Positions 53,838 to 62,258 are shown, numbered from the stretch's first letter. The stretch is DNA of 64,000 nucleotides from Trujillonella endophytica (GCF_019799905.1 NZ_JABGCI010000004.1:248001-312000), one strand, 5' to 3'. The notes: generated by a model from the sequence alone, not told the origin. A program made the numbers and translations.

Positions 53838-54173
53838 TCAGGCGATCTCGATGTGCTGCACGACGGGGCGGTCGGCGGGCTGGTCCTCCGCGGCGGGGGC
53901 CGGGGGGTGCGGCGGCTCGGCCATCGTCCGCAGCGCGGCGGCCGCGGCGGTGAGGGCGTCGGCGAGCGCGGCGGTGAGCTCCGGCCGCTCCCCGCGGAGG
54001 ACGGCGACCGCCTGGCACAGGGGGCACCAGCGGCAGTCGCTCCCGTGCGGGGCGGGGGCGTCGGTGTCGCCGTCCCCGTCGGCGGCGGCCGGTGCGGGGC
54101 CGGCGGCGAGCGACTCCCCCAGTCCGGCCACCAGCCTTCGTGCCTGGTCGAACCAGTCGTCGGCCGTCGTCAT
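53838..54173 (-). CDS. Small Cys-containing conserved hypothetical protein
   Basis: A 111-residue protein: a helix (ADDWFDQARRLVAGLGESL), an acidic linker, the motif HGSDCRWCPLCQAVAVLRGERPE (three cysteines and a His that could bind zinc), and a second helix. Function unknown; such a gene often sits between the ArsA-like and glucokinase genes of actinobacteria as I recall. Its ATG overlaps the ArsA-like stop. Confidence 0.72.
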   Translation of the reverse strand: MTTADDWFDQARRLVAGLGESLAAGPAPAAADGDGDTDAPAPHGSDCRWCPLCQAVAVLRGERPELTAALADALTAAAAALRTMAEPPHPPAPAAEDQPADRPVVQHIEIA

Positions 54174-55309
54174 GCGGTGCTCCCCTCGGCGGCCAGCAGG
54201 TCGGCCGGCCACTGCTGCGGATCAGGTGCGAAGGCGATCTCCAGGCGCGCCGCCGCGGTGCCGGCGTCGGCCAGCGACCCCCCGGTCACCACGCAGCGGC
54301 GCAGCAGCGCGTCCAGCCGGATGGAGCGCCGGGCGCCGCCCACGGTGACCACGAGGTCGTCGTCCCACCGGGTCAGCCCGAGCGCACCGCGGCGGGCGAA
54401 CGGCAGCGGGACGACGAGCTGCCAGCCACCGGGCACCCGGACCGGCACCGGCGACACCGGCGGCTCCGCCGACCGCGCCTCGTCGTCGGCCAGCAGGGCG
54501 GCGAGCTCCTCGGCGCCCCGGGGGGCGGAGGGCCGCTCCGGCACCGTGCGCACCGGGACGAGCCCGGCCAGCTCGGCGAGGACGGCGTCCTGCTCGGCGG
54601 TGCGCGCCGCCCACCACTCCCCCGCGCCGCCGTCGGGCAGCACGCGCGCGTGCACCACGGTGGCCCGCTGCCCATGCAGCGCCAGGGCGGGCAGCGCCTC
54701 CCGGACGGCGTCGACGGCGGAGCGCCGCGTCTCGGCCACCAGCCGCACCTCGGTGGCGGCGGGGTCGGTGAGGGTCACGGCGGACAGCAGCCGCTCGACC
54801 GCCGGCACCGCCGCCAGCACGGCGTCCACGGGCCCGGGACGTGCCGTGCCGGTGCGAACCGCCGCGGTGCGGACCGCACCGAGCATGCGCAACCGGGTGG
54901 GCAGCACCTGGCCCAGCCACCACGTCAGCGCGCCGGGCAGGGACAGCAGGGCGAGGGCGGCGTCCAGCGGTCCGGCGTCGACCACGACGACGTCGGCCTC
55001 GACCCGCGCCAGCTCGGCCAGCAGGGCGAGGTCGGCGGCTCCGGGCGGGGCGACGACGGAGCTGGCCGGCGGGACGGAGAGCTCGGGCAGCGCCGCCGCG
55101 AGGGCGGGGCCGATCGACCCCCACAGCCCCTCGAAGGCCGCCTGCGGGTCGACGGCGACGACCCGGAGCCCGTCGACCGCCCCGAGCGGGGCCGGCCGCC
55201 GGGACAGCAGCACCGCACTGCGGCCGCCGCGCGCGGCGCGGACCGCGAGCGCCGCGGACAGTGTCGAGGCACCGGCCCCGCCGGGGCCGGTGACGAGCAG
55301 GGTGGTCAC
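54170..55309 (-). CDS. ArsA/MinD-like P-loop protein lacking the P-loop lysine
   Basis: A 379-residue protein of the actinobacterial anion-transporting-ATPase-like family. The N-terminal loop reads GPGGAGAST (residues 8-16), so the invariant Lys of the deviant Walker A is Ala14. The ADVVVVDAGPLD segment is the switch-like region. A C-terminal beta-rich domain (LVVPLPFARRGALGLTRWDDDLVVTVGG) resembles the small ArsA Hsp20-like domain. It may bind nucleotides weakly or not at all. It lies 6 bp after the SRPBCC gene. Confidence 0.85.
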   Translation of the reverse strand: MTTLLVTGPGGAGASTLSAALAVRAARGGRSAVLLSRRPAPLGAVDGLRVVAVDPQAAFEGLWGSIGPALAAALPELSVPPASSVVAPPGAADLALLAELARVEADVVVVDAGPLDAALALLSLPGALTWWLGQVLPTRLRMLGAVRTAAVRTGTARPGPVDAVLAAVPAVERLLSAVTLTDPAATEVRLVAETRRSAVDAVREALPALALHGQRATVVHARVLPDGGAGEWWAARTAEQDAVLAELAGLVPVRTVPERPSAPRGAEELAALLADDEARSAEPPVSPVPVRVPGGWQLVVPLPFARRGALGLTRWDDDLVVTVGGARRSIRLDALLRRCVVTGGSLADAGTAAARLEIAFAPDPQQWPADLLAAEGSTA

Positions 55310-55315
55310 GCCGGG

Positions 55316-55747
55316 TCAGCCCTCGACGCGCTTCTTGAGCTCCTTGAGCGCGGTGTCGAGGATGACCTTCTCGGCCTTGCGCTTGATCATGCCGAGCATC
55401 GGGATGGAGAGGTCGATGGTGATCGAGTAGGTGACCTCGGTGCGCCCGCCGGTCTCGACCAGCGTGTAGGAGCCCTCCTGGCGCTTCTGCATCTGGCCCT
55501 TGACCAGGGTCCAGGAGACGCGCCGGTCGCCCTCCCAGGTGTAGTCGAGGACGTAGTCGTCCTTGACGGCACCGGCGTCGAGCACGAAGTGGACGCGCTT
55601 GGCGCGCCCGTCGGGGCCGGTCTGGACGACCTCGACCCGCTTGGCGGCCGCGACCCAGGTCGGGTAGGCGTCGAAGTCGGCGATGACCGCCATCACGTCG
55701 GCGGCGGGCGCCTCGACGACGATCGACTGGGTGGACTGGTCGGCCAT
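55316..55747 (-). CDS. SRPBCC-family protein (Rv2185c-like)
   Basis: A 143-residue START/Bet v1-like protein: QSIVVEAPAADVMAVIADFDAYPTWVAAAKRVEVV, then DDYVLDYTWEGDRRVSWTLVKGQMQKRQEGSYTLVE and the long C-terminal helix with LKKRVEG. These proteins bind lipids or polyketides. It heads the leftward operon with the ArsA-like, small Cys and glucokinase genes, an order recalled from Rv2184c-Rv2185c. Confidence 0.88.
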   Translation of the reverse strand: MADQSTQSIVVEAPAADVMAVIADFDAYPTWVAAAKRVEVVQTGPDGRAKRVHFVLDAGAVKDDYVLDYTWEGDRRVSWTLVKGQMQKRQEGSYTLVETGGRTEVTYSITIDLSIPMLGMIKRKAEKVILDTALKELKKRVEG

Positions 55748-55906
55748 GCGGAGCAGGCTAGCCGCTCCGGCGGCCGCTGCCTCGGCCAGACGCCCGCCTC
55801 AGCTACTCACCGGTAGCTCCCACCGACTAGATTTGCAGCCCAGATGCCCCACCGGGGCCGACCGGGCGACGGGGCCCGGGGTGCGGTGCGGGAGAGAGGA
55901 CCAGGC

Positions 55907-57700
55907 GTGCGCGAGTTCAGCGTCCCGGCGACGACCGAGGTGGGGCCGGACGAGGCCCTCCCCGACATGCTGGCGGAGAACGTCGCCGAACACGGCGAGG
56001 AGGTCGGCCTGCGCATCCAGCGGGCCGGCCGCTGGGAGGACGTGACCTGGCGTGAGTTCGGCGAGCAGGTGCGCGGCGTGGCCAAGGGCCTGATCGCCGC
56101 CGGCGTCCAGGCCGGTGACCGCGTGGCCCTGCAGGCCAAGACCCGCTACGAGTGGACGGTCGTCGACTTCGCCGTCTGGACCGCCGGCGCCGTCGTCGTC
56201 CCGGTCTACGAGACGTCCAGCCCCGACCAGGTCGCGTGGATCCTCGCCGACTCGGGCGCGACGGCCATGATCGTGGAGAAGGGCGAGCACGCGGCGGCGG
56301 TCGACTCCGTCCGCGACCAGGCGCCGGGCCTGGGTCCGGTGTACGTCATCGAGGACGACGCCCTGGGCACCCTGACCGCCGCGGGCGCCGAGGTCCCCGA
56401 CAGCGAGCTCGACGCCCGCCGCGCCACGCTGAACGCCGAGAGCCTGGCCACGCTGATCTACACCAGCGGCACCACCGGCCGGCCGAAGGGCTGCGAGCTC
56501 ACGCACGGCAACTTCCTGTTCGAGATCGGGAACGGCATGAGCCTGCTCGACCGGTTCATGAACGTGCAGGGCTCGCTGCTGCTGTTCATCCCGCTCGCGC
56601 ACGTGCTGGCCCGCGTCCTGCAGGTCGGGGCGGTCAAGACCCGCACGGTCATCGGGCACACGCCCGACGTGAAGAACCTGGTCGAGGACCTCGGGGCGTT
56701 CAAGCCGACCTTCGTGCTCGCCGTCCCCCGGGTCTTCGAGAAGGTCTTCAACCAGGCCAAGGCCAAGGCCGAGGGCGACGGCAAGGGGAAGATCTTCGAC
56801 CGGGCCGCCCAGGTGGCCATCGACTGGTCGCGCGCCCAGGAGAACGGCGGCCCCGGGCTGGCCCTGCGGGCGCAGCACGCGCTGTTCGACAGGCTCGTCT
56901 ACGGCAAGCTGCGCGCCGCCCTCGGCGGCCGCTGCCTCGGCGCCATCTCCGGTGGCGCGCCGCTCGGCGACCGGCTGGGCCACTTCTTCCGTGGCATCGG
57001 GGTGACCGTCTTCGAGGGCTACGGCCTGACCGAGACGACCGCGGCCGCGTCGGTGAACCACGACGACGCGCTGCGCATCGGCACCGTGGGCAAGCCGCTG
57101 CCCGGCGTCGGCTTCGCGATCGCCGACGACGGCGAGATCCTCATCCGCGGCGGCGTCGTGATGCGGGGCTACTGGAAGAACGAGCAGGCCACCGCCGAGG
57201 CGATCGACGCCGACGGCTGGTTCCACAGCGGCGACATCGGCGAGATCGACGCCGACGGATTCGTCAAGATCACCGGGCGCAAGAAGGAGATCCTGGTGAC
57301 CGCGGGCGGCAAGAACGTCGCCCCCGCCGTCCTCGAGGACCGGCTCCGTGCCCACCGGCTGATCAGCCAGTGCATCGTCGTCGGTGACCAGCGACCCTTC
57401 ATCGGGGCGCTGATCACCCTCGACGAGGAGGCCCTGCCCCAGTGGCTGGAGTCCAAGGGCAAGCCGGCCGACACGAAGATCGCCGCCCTGGTGGACGACC
57501 CCGACGTGCGTGCCGAGATCGACGCCGCGGTGGCCGACGCGAACAAGGCGGTCTCGCAGGCCGAGGCGATCAAGAAGTACACGGTGCTGACCACGGACTT
57601 CACCGAGGACAACGGGATGCTCACCCCGAGCCTGAAGCTCAAGCGCAACGTGGTCCTGAAGCAGTTCGACGCCGAGGTCGAGGGCCTCTACACGCGGTGA
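55907..57700 (+). CDS. Long-chain fatty-acid-CoA ligase (FadD15-like)
   Basis: A 597-residue AMP-forming acyl-CoA synthetase. P-loop TLIYTSGTTGRPKG near residue 184, substrate site YGLTETTAAASVN, hinge WFHSGDIGEIDADGFVKITGRKKE and the catalytic Lys region in KLKRNVVLKQF. It activates long-chain fatty acids, presumably at the membrane. GTG at 55907 after GAGAGGA. The position next to SRPBCC and pimB matches mycobacterial fadD15 (Rv2187). Confidence 0.94.
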   Translation: MREFSVPATTEVGPDEALPDMLAENVAEHGEEVGLRIQRAGRWEDVTWREFGEQVRGVAKGLIAAGVQAGDRVALQAKTRYEWTVVDFAVWTAGAVVVPVYETSSPDQVAWILADSGATAMIVEKGEHAAAVDSVRDQAPGLGPVYVIEDDALGTLTAAGAEVPDSELDARRATLNAESLATLIYTSGTTGRPKGCELTHGNFLFEIGNGMSLLDRFMNVQGSLLLFIPLAHVLARVLQVGAVKTRTVIGHTPDVKNLVEDLGAFKPTFVLAVPRVFEKVFNQAKAKAEGDGKGKIFDRAAQVAIDWSRAQENGGPGLALRAQHALFDRLVYGKLRAALGGRCLGAISGGAPLGDRLGHFFRGIGVTVFEGYGLTETTAAASVNHDDALRIGTVGKPLPGVGFAIADDGEILIRGGVVMRGYWKNEQATAEAIDADGWFHSGDIGEIDADGFVKITGRKKEILVTAGGKNVAPAVLEDRLRAHRLISQCIVVGDQRPFIGALITLDEEALPQWLESKGKPADTKIAALVDDPDVRAEIDAAVADANKAVSQAEAIKKYTVLTTDFTEDNGMLTPSLKLKRNVVLKQFDAEVEGLYTR

Positions 57701-57763
57701 GGACCTCCTCGCCCCCACCGCTCGCGAGCTCGCGGCGGGCCCCTGCGAGGGGCCGCCGCGAGC
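57701..57763. repeat. Nested-hairpin element, copy C
   Basis: CCTCGC (57707-57712) pairs with GCGAGG (57745-57750); the inner part holds the perfect palindrome CGCGAGCTCGCG (57723-57734). It fills the 64 bp between the convergent ligase and mannosyltransferase genes. Confidence 0.7.
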
Positions 57764-57764
57764 C

Positions 57765-58889
57765 TCACGGCTCGAGCAACCGCGCGAAGGTCCCGGCGAT
57801 CGACGTCCACGACCACCGCTGCTCCACCCACGCGCGCCCCGCGCGGCCCATCGCGCGGGCGCGGGCGGGGTCGTCGAGCAGGGCCGCGACGGCGTCGGCC
57901 ACCGCGCCGGGCGAGCGCGGGTCGGACACCACGGAGCCCGTGACGCCGTCCCGCACGGCCTCGGGCGCCCCACCGGACGTGCCGGCCACCACGGGCAGGC
58001 CGCAGGCGGCCGCCTCGAGGTAGACCATGCCCAGGCCCTCGACATCCAGGCCGCCGTGCCGGGTCCGGCACGGCATCGCGAACACGTCGCCCGCGGCGTA
58101 GTGCTCGGGCAGCTGTCCGGGCGGCACCGGCCCGGTGAGGACGACGGAGCCCGTCAGCCCCCGGGCCGCCACCGCGCGCCGCAGGGCCGCCTCGTCCGGG
58201 CCGCCGCCGACCAGCAGCAGCCGGGCCCGCGGATGGCGCGCGAGCACCCGCGGCCAGCCGGCCACCAGGACGTCCTGCCCCTTGCGCGGCACCAGCCGCG
58301 AGACGCAGACGACGACCGGGTCCTCCCCCAGCCCGTGCCGCCGGCGCACCGCGGCGCCGTCGACCTCCGGCGTGAAGGCGTCGACGTCCACCCCCGGGGA
58401 GAGCTGCGCCATCCGCGCCCGGCCGCCCAGTGGGGGCTCCAGCCGGCCGTGGGTGTACTCGCTGATGTAGGTGAGGAGGTCGAGGTGGGTGGCGATGCGG
58501 CGCATGAGCTGCCGGCCACCCGGGACGGCCACCCAGCCGGTCTCGTGCCCGTGCGTGATGCCGACCTGGTGTGCCACCCCGGCCGACCGCAGCGCCGGCG
58601 CCAGCAGGCCCAGCGGGGCCGCCGCGCCGTACACCGCCGTGTCGCAGCCGTACCGGCGGACGAGGTCGACCGCGACCCGGGCGGCGGACCGGGTGGGCAG
58701 GAGCATGCCGGTCGGGTGGCGGAGGACCGGGTACGGCAGCGCCGCGTCGTACTCCTCCCAGCCCGGGGAACGCGACGCCAGGACGACCAGCGAGTCCGGG
58801 GGGCGGCGGGCCAGCAGGGCCGCGACGAAGGTCTGGATGCCGCCCTGGCGGGGTGGGAAGTCGTTGGTGACGACGAGGGTGCGGCTCAC
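57765..58889 (-). CDS. pimB: GDP-mannose-dependent glycosyltransferase PimB-like
   Basis: A 374-residue GT4 (GT-B fold) enzyme. N-terminal VVTNDFPPRQGGIQTFV, THGHETGW, CVSRLVPRKGQDVLVAG, and the donor site MPCRTRHGGLDVEGLGMVYLEAAACGLPVVAGTSGGAPE with the EX7E motif. This pattern matches the mycobacterial phosphatidylinositol mannosyltransferase PimB (Rv2188c), which adds the second mannose to PIM. GTG overlaps the M48 gene stop. Confidence 0.92.
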   Translation of the reverse strand: MSRTLVVTNDFPPRQGGIQTFVAALLARRPPDSLVVLASRSPGWEEYDAALPYPVLRHPTGMLLPTRSAARVAVDLVRRYGCDTAVYGAAAPLGLLAPALRSAGVAHQVGITHGHETGWVAVPGGRQLMRRIATHLDLLTYISEYTHGRLEPPLGGRARMAQLSPGVDVDAFTPEVDGAAVRRRHGLGEDPVVVCVSRLVPRKGQDVLVAGWPRVLARHPRARLLLVGGGPDEAALRRAVAARGLTGSVVLTGPVPPGQLPEHYAAGDVFAMPCRTRHGGLDVEGLGMVYLEAAACGLPVVAGTSGGAPEAVRDGVTGSVVSDPRSPGAVADAVAALLDDPARARAMGRAGRAWVEQRWSWTSIAGTFARLLEP

Positions 58890-60151
58890 GGACGTCCCGC
58901 CCGCAGCCAGTCCTCCGCGAAGGCCACCCGCTGCGCCTTGGTCGGGTGCGACCCGAAGAACCACTGCCACACGGCCGGCGGGTCGGGATCGGACAGGTTG
59001 GTGGATCCCAGCCGCTCCTGCATCCGGATGAACGCCTCCGCGTCGCCGGTCAGGTCGAGGGCGTACAGGTCCGCGCGGGCCTCGACCTGGCGCGAGACGA
59101 GGTTCTGCACGGGGGTGGCCACGAGGGTGCCGACGGCCACCAGCAGCAGCACGAGCGGGACCACGCGCGGATCGCCCGGGGACTCCGCGCCGGCCCGGCG
59201 CAGCAACGGCGTCCAGCTGAGCAACCAGCCCAGCCCGGCGACCGCGCCCGCCGCCCCCAGCGCGCCCATGAGGGTCCCCGTGAGGACGTCGTCCGTGGCG
59301 ACGTGCCCGAGCTCGTGGGCGACGATCGACTCGATCTCGTCGTCGGTCAGCCGGTCGAGCAGCGTGTCGTACAGGACGATCCGGCGGGTGCTGCCGAAGC
59401 CGGAGACGTACGCGTTCAGGGACGTCGTCCGCCGGGAGGCGTCGGAGACCAGCACGTCGTCGACCGGGGTGCCGTTCTCCTCGGCCAGCTCCAGCAGGTC
59501 CGTGCGCAGCTGCCCGGCCGGCAGCGGGTCGAAGCTGTTGAACGCCGGCTCGATCACCACCGGGTAGAGGAACGACCCGACGACGACGAGCGTCGCGGCG
59601 GCCCCGGCGGCCCAGGCCCACCACGTCCGGGGGGCCCGGCGGACGAGCCAGACCAGCACCAGGAGGACCAGCGCCGTCAGGGCGGCGTCGATCGCGAGCG
59701 AGACCGCGACGTCGCGCAGCCACAGCGGCCAGCTCCGGGTCGACAGCCCGTACCGGTGGCGCACCACCTCGGCGTAGGCCGCGACCGGCAGCGCCACCAC
59801 CCGGCCGACCACCAGGAGCGCGAACGTGCCGAGCAGGACCTGCCACGCCCAGCCGCCGCCCAGCGGACGGGCCACGGCCTGGACCAGGCGGGCGCCCAGG
59901 CGTGTCAGCCCGAGGACCGCCGAGACGGCCAGCCCGAGCAGCAGCGAGGTGAGCGAGGCCGGCCGCAGCGCGCCGGCGAAGGACTCCGCCCGCTCGACCA
60001 CCTCGGCGGGCAGGCCGGCGGTGGGGTCGGGAGGGGTGCGGCCGCCCGGCAGGTCGGGCAGCAGGTCCCACGGCGTCCGGAGCGCGACGACGAGGACGAA
60101 GGCCGCACCGAGCACGACCGCGACCAGCAGCGCGGCCCGGCGGGCGGACAC
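58886..60151 (-). CDS. M48-family membrane metalloprotease (CAAX/Ste24-like)
   Basis: A 421-residue membrane protease with about seven helices. Zinc motif HELGH in IESIVAHELGHVATDDV near residue 287, with the third ligand Glu in EARADLYALDLTGD; NAYVSGFGSTRRIVLYDTLLD precedes it, and SHPTKAQRVAFAE ends the domain. It resembles Ste24 endopeptidases acting in membrane protein quality control. GTG at 60151. Its GTGA overlap with pimB means coupled translation. Confidence 0.92.
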   Translation of the reverse strand: MSARRAALLVAVVLGAAFVLVVALRTPWDLLPDLPGGRTPPDPTAGLPAEVVERAESFAGALRPASLTSLLLGLAVSAVLGLTRLGARLVQAVARPLGGGWAWQVLLGTFALLVVGRVVALPVAAYAEVVRHRYGLSTRSWPLWLRDVAVSLAIDAALTALVLLVLVWLVRRAPRTWWAWAAGAAATLVVVGSFLYPVVIEPAFNSFDPLPAGQLRTDLLELAEENGTPVDDVLVSDASRRTTSLNAYVSGFGSTRRIVLYDTLLDRLTDDEIESIVAHELGHVATDDVLTGTLMGALGAAGAVAGLGWLLSWTPLLRRAGAESPGDPRVVPLVLLLVAVGTLVATPVQNLVSRQVEARADLYALDLTGDAEAFIRMQERLGSTNLSDPDPPAVWQWFFGSHPTKAQRVAFAEDWLRAGRP

Positions 60152-60188
60152 CAGCCGATCGTAGGTGGCGGCAGGCCCACGGCCCCCG

Positions 60189-60236
60189 CGCAGGGCTCGG
60201 CGCAGGGCTCGGCGCAGGGCTCGGCGCAGGGCTCGG
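60189..60236. repeat. 12-bp tandem repeat, four perfect copies
   Basis: The unit CGCAGGGCTCGG occurs four times in a row, with a degenerate fifth. It lies between the M48 start and the upstream terminator, so in the protease promoter or leader region. Confidence 0.92.
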
Positions 60237-60266
60237 CGCGGGGCCCTTGCAGCGGGGCCTCGACGA

Positions 60267-60303
60267 CTCGGGCCGGTGACCCCTGGGGGGTCACCGGCCC
60301 GAG
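60267..60303 (-). terminator. Strong terminator after NlpC/P60 gene
   Basis: Arms 60267-60283 (CTCGGGCCGGTGACCCC) and 60287-60303 form a perfect 17-bp stem with a 3-nt loop, 34 bp after the NlpC/P60 stop. It separates that gene from the M48-pimB transcript. Confidence 0.9.
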
Positions 60304-60337
60304 TGCCGTGCTGGGTCCGCCCGTGGGCGGGCGTCGC

Positions 60338-61492
60338 TCAGACGATGCGGCGCATGGCGGTGATCCCGCCCATGGAGTCGACGCTGACCACCTTCACCGG
60401 CTGGCTGGACGTCGAGGCGTGCACCATCTGGCCGTTGCCGATGTACATCGAGACGTGGCTGATCGGGCTGTAGTAGAAGATCAGGTCGCCCGGCTGCAGC
60501 TCGGCCCGCGTGACGGCTCTGCCCATCTGCGACTGCATGCGGCTGGAGTGCGGGAGGCTCACCCCGGCCGCGGCGTAGGCGTACTGGGTCAGGCCCGAGC
60601 AGTCGAAGGAGTTCGGCCCGCTGGCGCCCCACACGTAGGCGTCGCCGACCTGGGCCAGGGCCGTGTCGACCGCGGTCCGCGCGGCACCGCTGGCGGCCAC
60701 CGGACGCGCGGCCGGGGCGGGCGCGACGGCCTGTCCGGTCGGCGCGGCCTGCGCCTGCTGCGCGGACGCGGCCTGCGCGGCCCGCGCTGCCTGCGCGGCC
60801 TGCGCGGCCTGAGCGGCCTGCGCGGCCAGTGCTGCCTGCCGCTGCTCCTCGATCAGCCGCCCGTACTGCTGCTGGTAGTCGGCGATCTCCGACTGCAGCT
60901 GGTCCTCCTGGGCGTCGAGGTCGTCCAGCATCTGCTGGGCGGCCGCCTCTGCGGCGTCGGCCTCGGACACCGCCTGCTCGGCCTCCTCGGCGGCCACCGA
61001 GACGTCGTCCAGGACGCCGGTCGTGTGGCCGGTGATCTGGTCGAGGAACGTCAGGCTGCTGACGAAGTCCTCGGCCGAGTCGCTGGTCATCAGCAGGTCC
61101 AGGGTGGCCAGGCTCTCGCCGGCTCCCCCGGTGTAGGCGCTGCGGGCCACCTGCCGGAGCTGCCCGTCGAGCGAGTCCAGCTGGCTCTGGGTCGCTGCCA
61201 CCTCTTGGTGGGCGGCGGCGACGGCCAGCTGCTGCAGGCCGAGCACCTCGCGGGCCTCGTTCACCTGCTCGCTGACGACCTCCAGGCGGTGGCTGGCGTT
61301 GGCGAGGAGCTGGGCGGCCTGCTCCGGCGTGGTCGCCGCCTGCGGGTCGGCCGCGGCGGTGCCCGGCAGGCTGGTGATCGTGAGTGCGGCGGCGGTCCCC
61401 ATGAGCGCTCCGCGGCAGAGCCGGCGGGATCGGGAGGGACGGCGGGACCCGGATGCGGGACCGGGGTGGAGCAGTTCTCGTGCATGCCCCAT
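60338..61492 (-). CDS. Secreted NlpC/P60 peptidoglycan endopeptidase (RipA/Rv2190c-like)
   Basis: A 384-residue exported DL-endopeptidase. Arg-rich start and Ala-rich signal region to about residue 50 (GTAAA), two long coiled-coil segments (about 65-225) with an AAQ-rich repeat, then the NlpC/P60 domain with Cys298 (NSFDCSGLTQYAYAAAG) and His in ISHVSMYIGNG. It cuts the D-Glu/mDAP bond of stem peptides. The ATG at 61492 was taken because the longer frame starts inside the c-di-AMP riboswitch. Confidence 0.93.
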   Translation of the reverse strand: MGHARELLHPGPASGSRRPSRSRRLCRGALMGTAAALTITSLPGTAAADPQAATTPEQAAQLLANASHRLEVVSEQVNEAREVLGLQQLAVAAAHQEVAATQSQLDSLDGQLRQVARSAYTGGAGESLATLDLLMTSDSAEDFVSSLTFLDQITGHTTGVLDDVSVAAEEAEQAVSEADAAEAAAQQMLDDLDAQEDQLQSEIADYQQQYGRLIEEQRQAALAAQAAQAAQAAQAARAAQAASAQQAQAAPTGQAVAPAPAARPVAASGAARTAVDTALAQVGDAYVWGASGPNSFDCSGLTQYAYAAAGVSLPHSSRMQSQMGRAVTRAELQPGDLIFYYSPISHVSMYIGNGQMVHASTSSQPVKVVSVDSMGGITAMRRIV

Positions 61493-61521
61493 GGCAGGGC
61501 GAGGCGTCGCCACGGTCGGCG

Positions 61522-61668
61522 GCTCTCCGTTCTTCCTCAGCAACCGCCTACCGAGTTAGCTGACGGGTTCGGGCTGGGAAGACGTGCCCTATCTCTGCAC
61601 ACCGGCGGACCGGCGCACGCGAGAACTCACCCCAGTGCTGCGGTGGGTCCCCGGCTCACCTCGACACC
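61522..61668 (-). promoter_or_regulatory. c-di-AMP riboswitch (ydaO/yuaA)
   Basis: The reverse-strand leader carries the ydaO conserved blocks in order: CCGGGGACCCAC, CTGGGGTGAG, CCCGAACCCGTCAGCTAAC, CGGTAGGCGG and GAGGAAG. It ends about 30 nt before the NlpC/P60 ATG. These RNAs bind c-di-AMP and usually switch off cell-wall hydrolase and K+ transport genes. The ends are approximate. Confidence 0.92.
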
Positions 61669-61765
61669 GACGTCACCCGGGGGCGACGCCGACACCTCGG
61701 TGACTCGGCGGTGCCCGACCGAGGCCACCCTGCATCGGGCGACGACCACCCGGTCGGACTCGGAC

Positions 61766-61794
61766 ACCGTACGTACGTGATGTAGATGTGACAA
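61766..61794 (-). promoter_or_regulatory. Predicted promoter for riboswitch-NlpC/P60 transcript
   Basis: On the reverse strand TTGTCA (61794-61789), 17 bp and TACGGT (61771-61766) form a sigma-A-like promoter, just upstream of the riboswitch. The spacer includes an ACGTACGT self-complementary stretch. A start near 61759 would give a ~265-nt leader. Nothing else is seen in the rest of this 389-bp gap. Confidence 0.4.
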
Positions 61795-61881
61795 ACGCAG
61801 GTGGCCCCAGTTGTGTGAATCAACACGGTTCGCAGGCTCGCCACTCCGCTCGGTCACCGGCGCGGCGACGCAGAGCCGCCG

Positions 61882-62190
61882 TCACCCGATGTGCCGGTGA
61901 CCACCGCGGGTCTGCTCCGGCGCCGGCTGGTGCCGCAGCGGGGGCACCAGGCCACCCTCGGCGAGCGCCCGGACGGCGCGGCGCTCCACCTCGTCGAGCT
62001 CCACGACCACCCCGGCGTGGGTGGTCTCGGCCGCCGGTTCCCCCGCAGCCGGGCGGGCCGCCCGGCGGGTCATCGGCACCACGGCCGGATCCGTGCCCTG
62101 CCACCCCGGTGGGGCGCCCAGCAGCACCGTGACCACGCAGTCGGCGCAGCCGGTACCGCGGGCGGTGCAGGTGTCGCAGTCGATGAGCAT
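61882..62190 (-). CDS. Small CxxC-containing conserved protein between NlpC/P60 genes
   Basis: A 102-residue protein starting MLIDCDTCTARGTGCADC: two CxxC pairs within 14 residues, likely a zinc or Fe-S site, followed by VVTVLLGAPP, a linker, and a helix ELDEVERRAVRALAEGGLVPPLR. Function unknown. The ATG at 62190 follows GAGGAG. It lies in the same direction between two peptidoglycan hydrolase genes; this neighbourhood is conserved as I recall it. Confidence 0.78.
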   Translation of the reverse strand: MLIDCDTCTARGTGCADCVVTVLLGAPPGWQGTDPAVVPMTRRAARPAAGEPAAETTHAGVVVELDEVERRAVRALAEGGLVPPLRHQPAPEQTRGGHRHIG

Positions 62191-62258
62191 CGCCGCTCTC
62201 CTCCCGGTCCTCTCGTCGGTCAGGAGCGACGCTAGGCACGCCCACCGACAGTTCCGGG

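Noticed and set aside
60189-60294. Cys-rich peptide encoded on the reverse strand (AEPC repeats)
   Set aside because: It results from the 12-bp tandem repeat, has no start context and overlaps the M48 gene in another frame.
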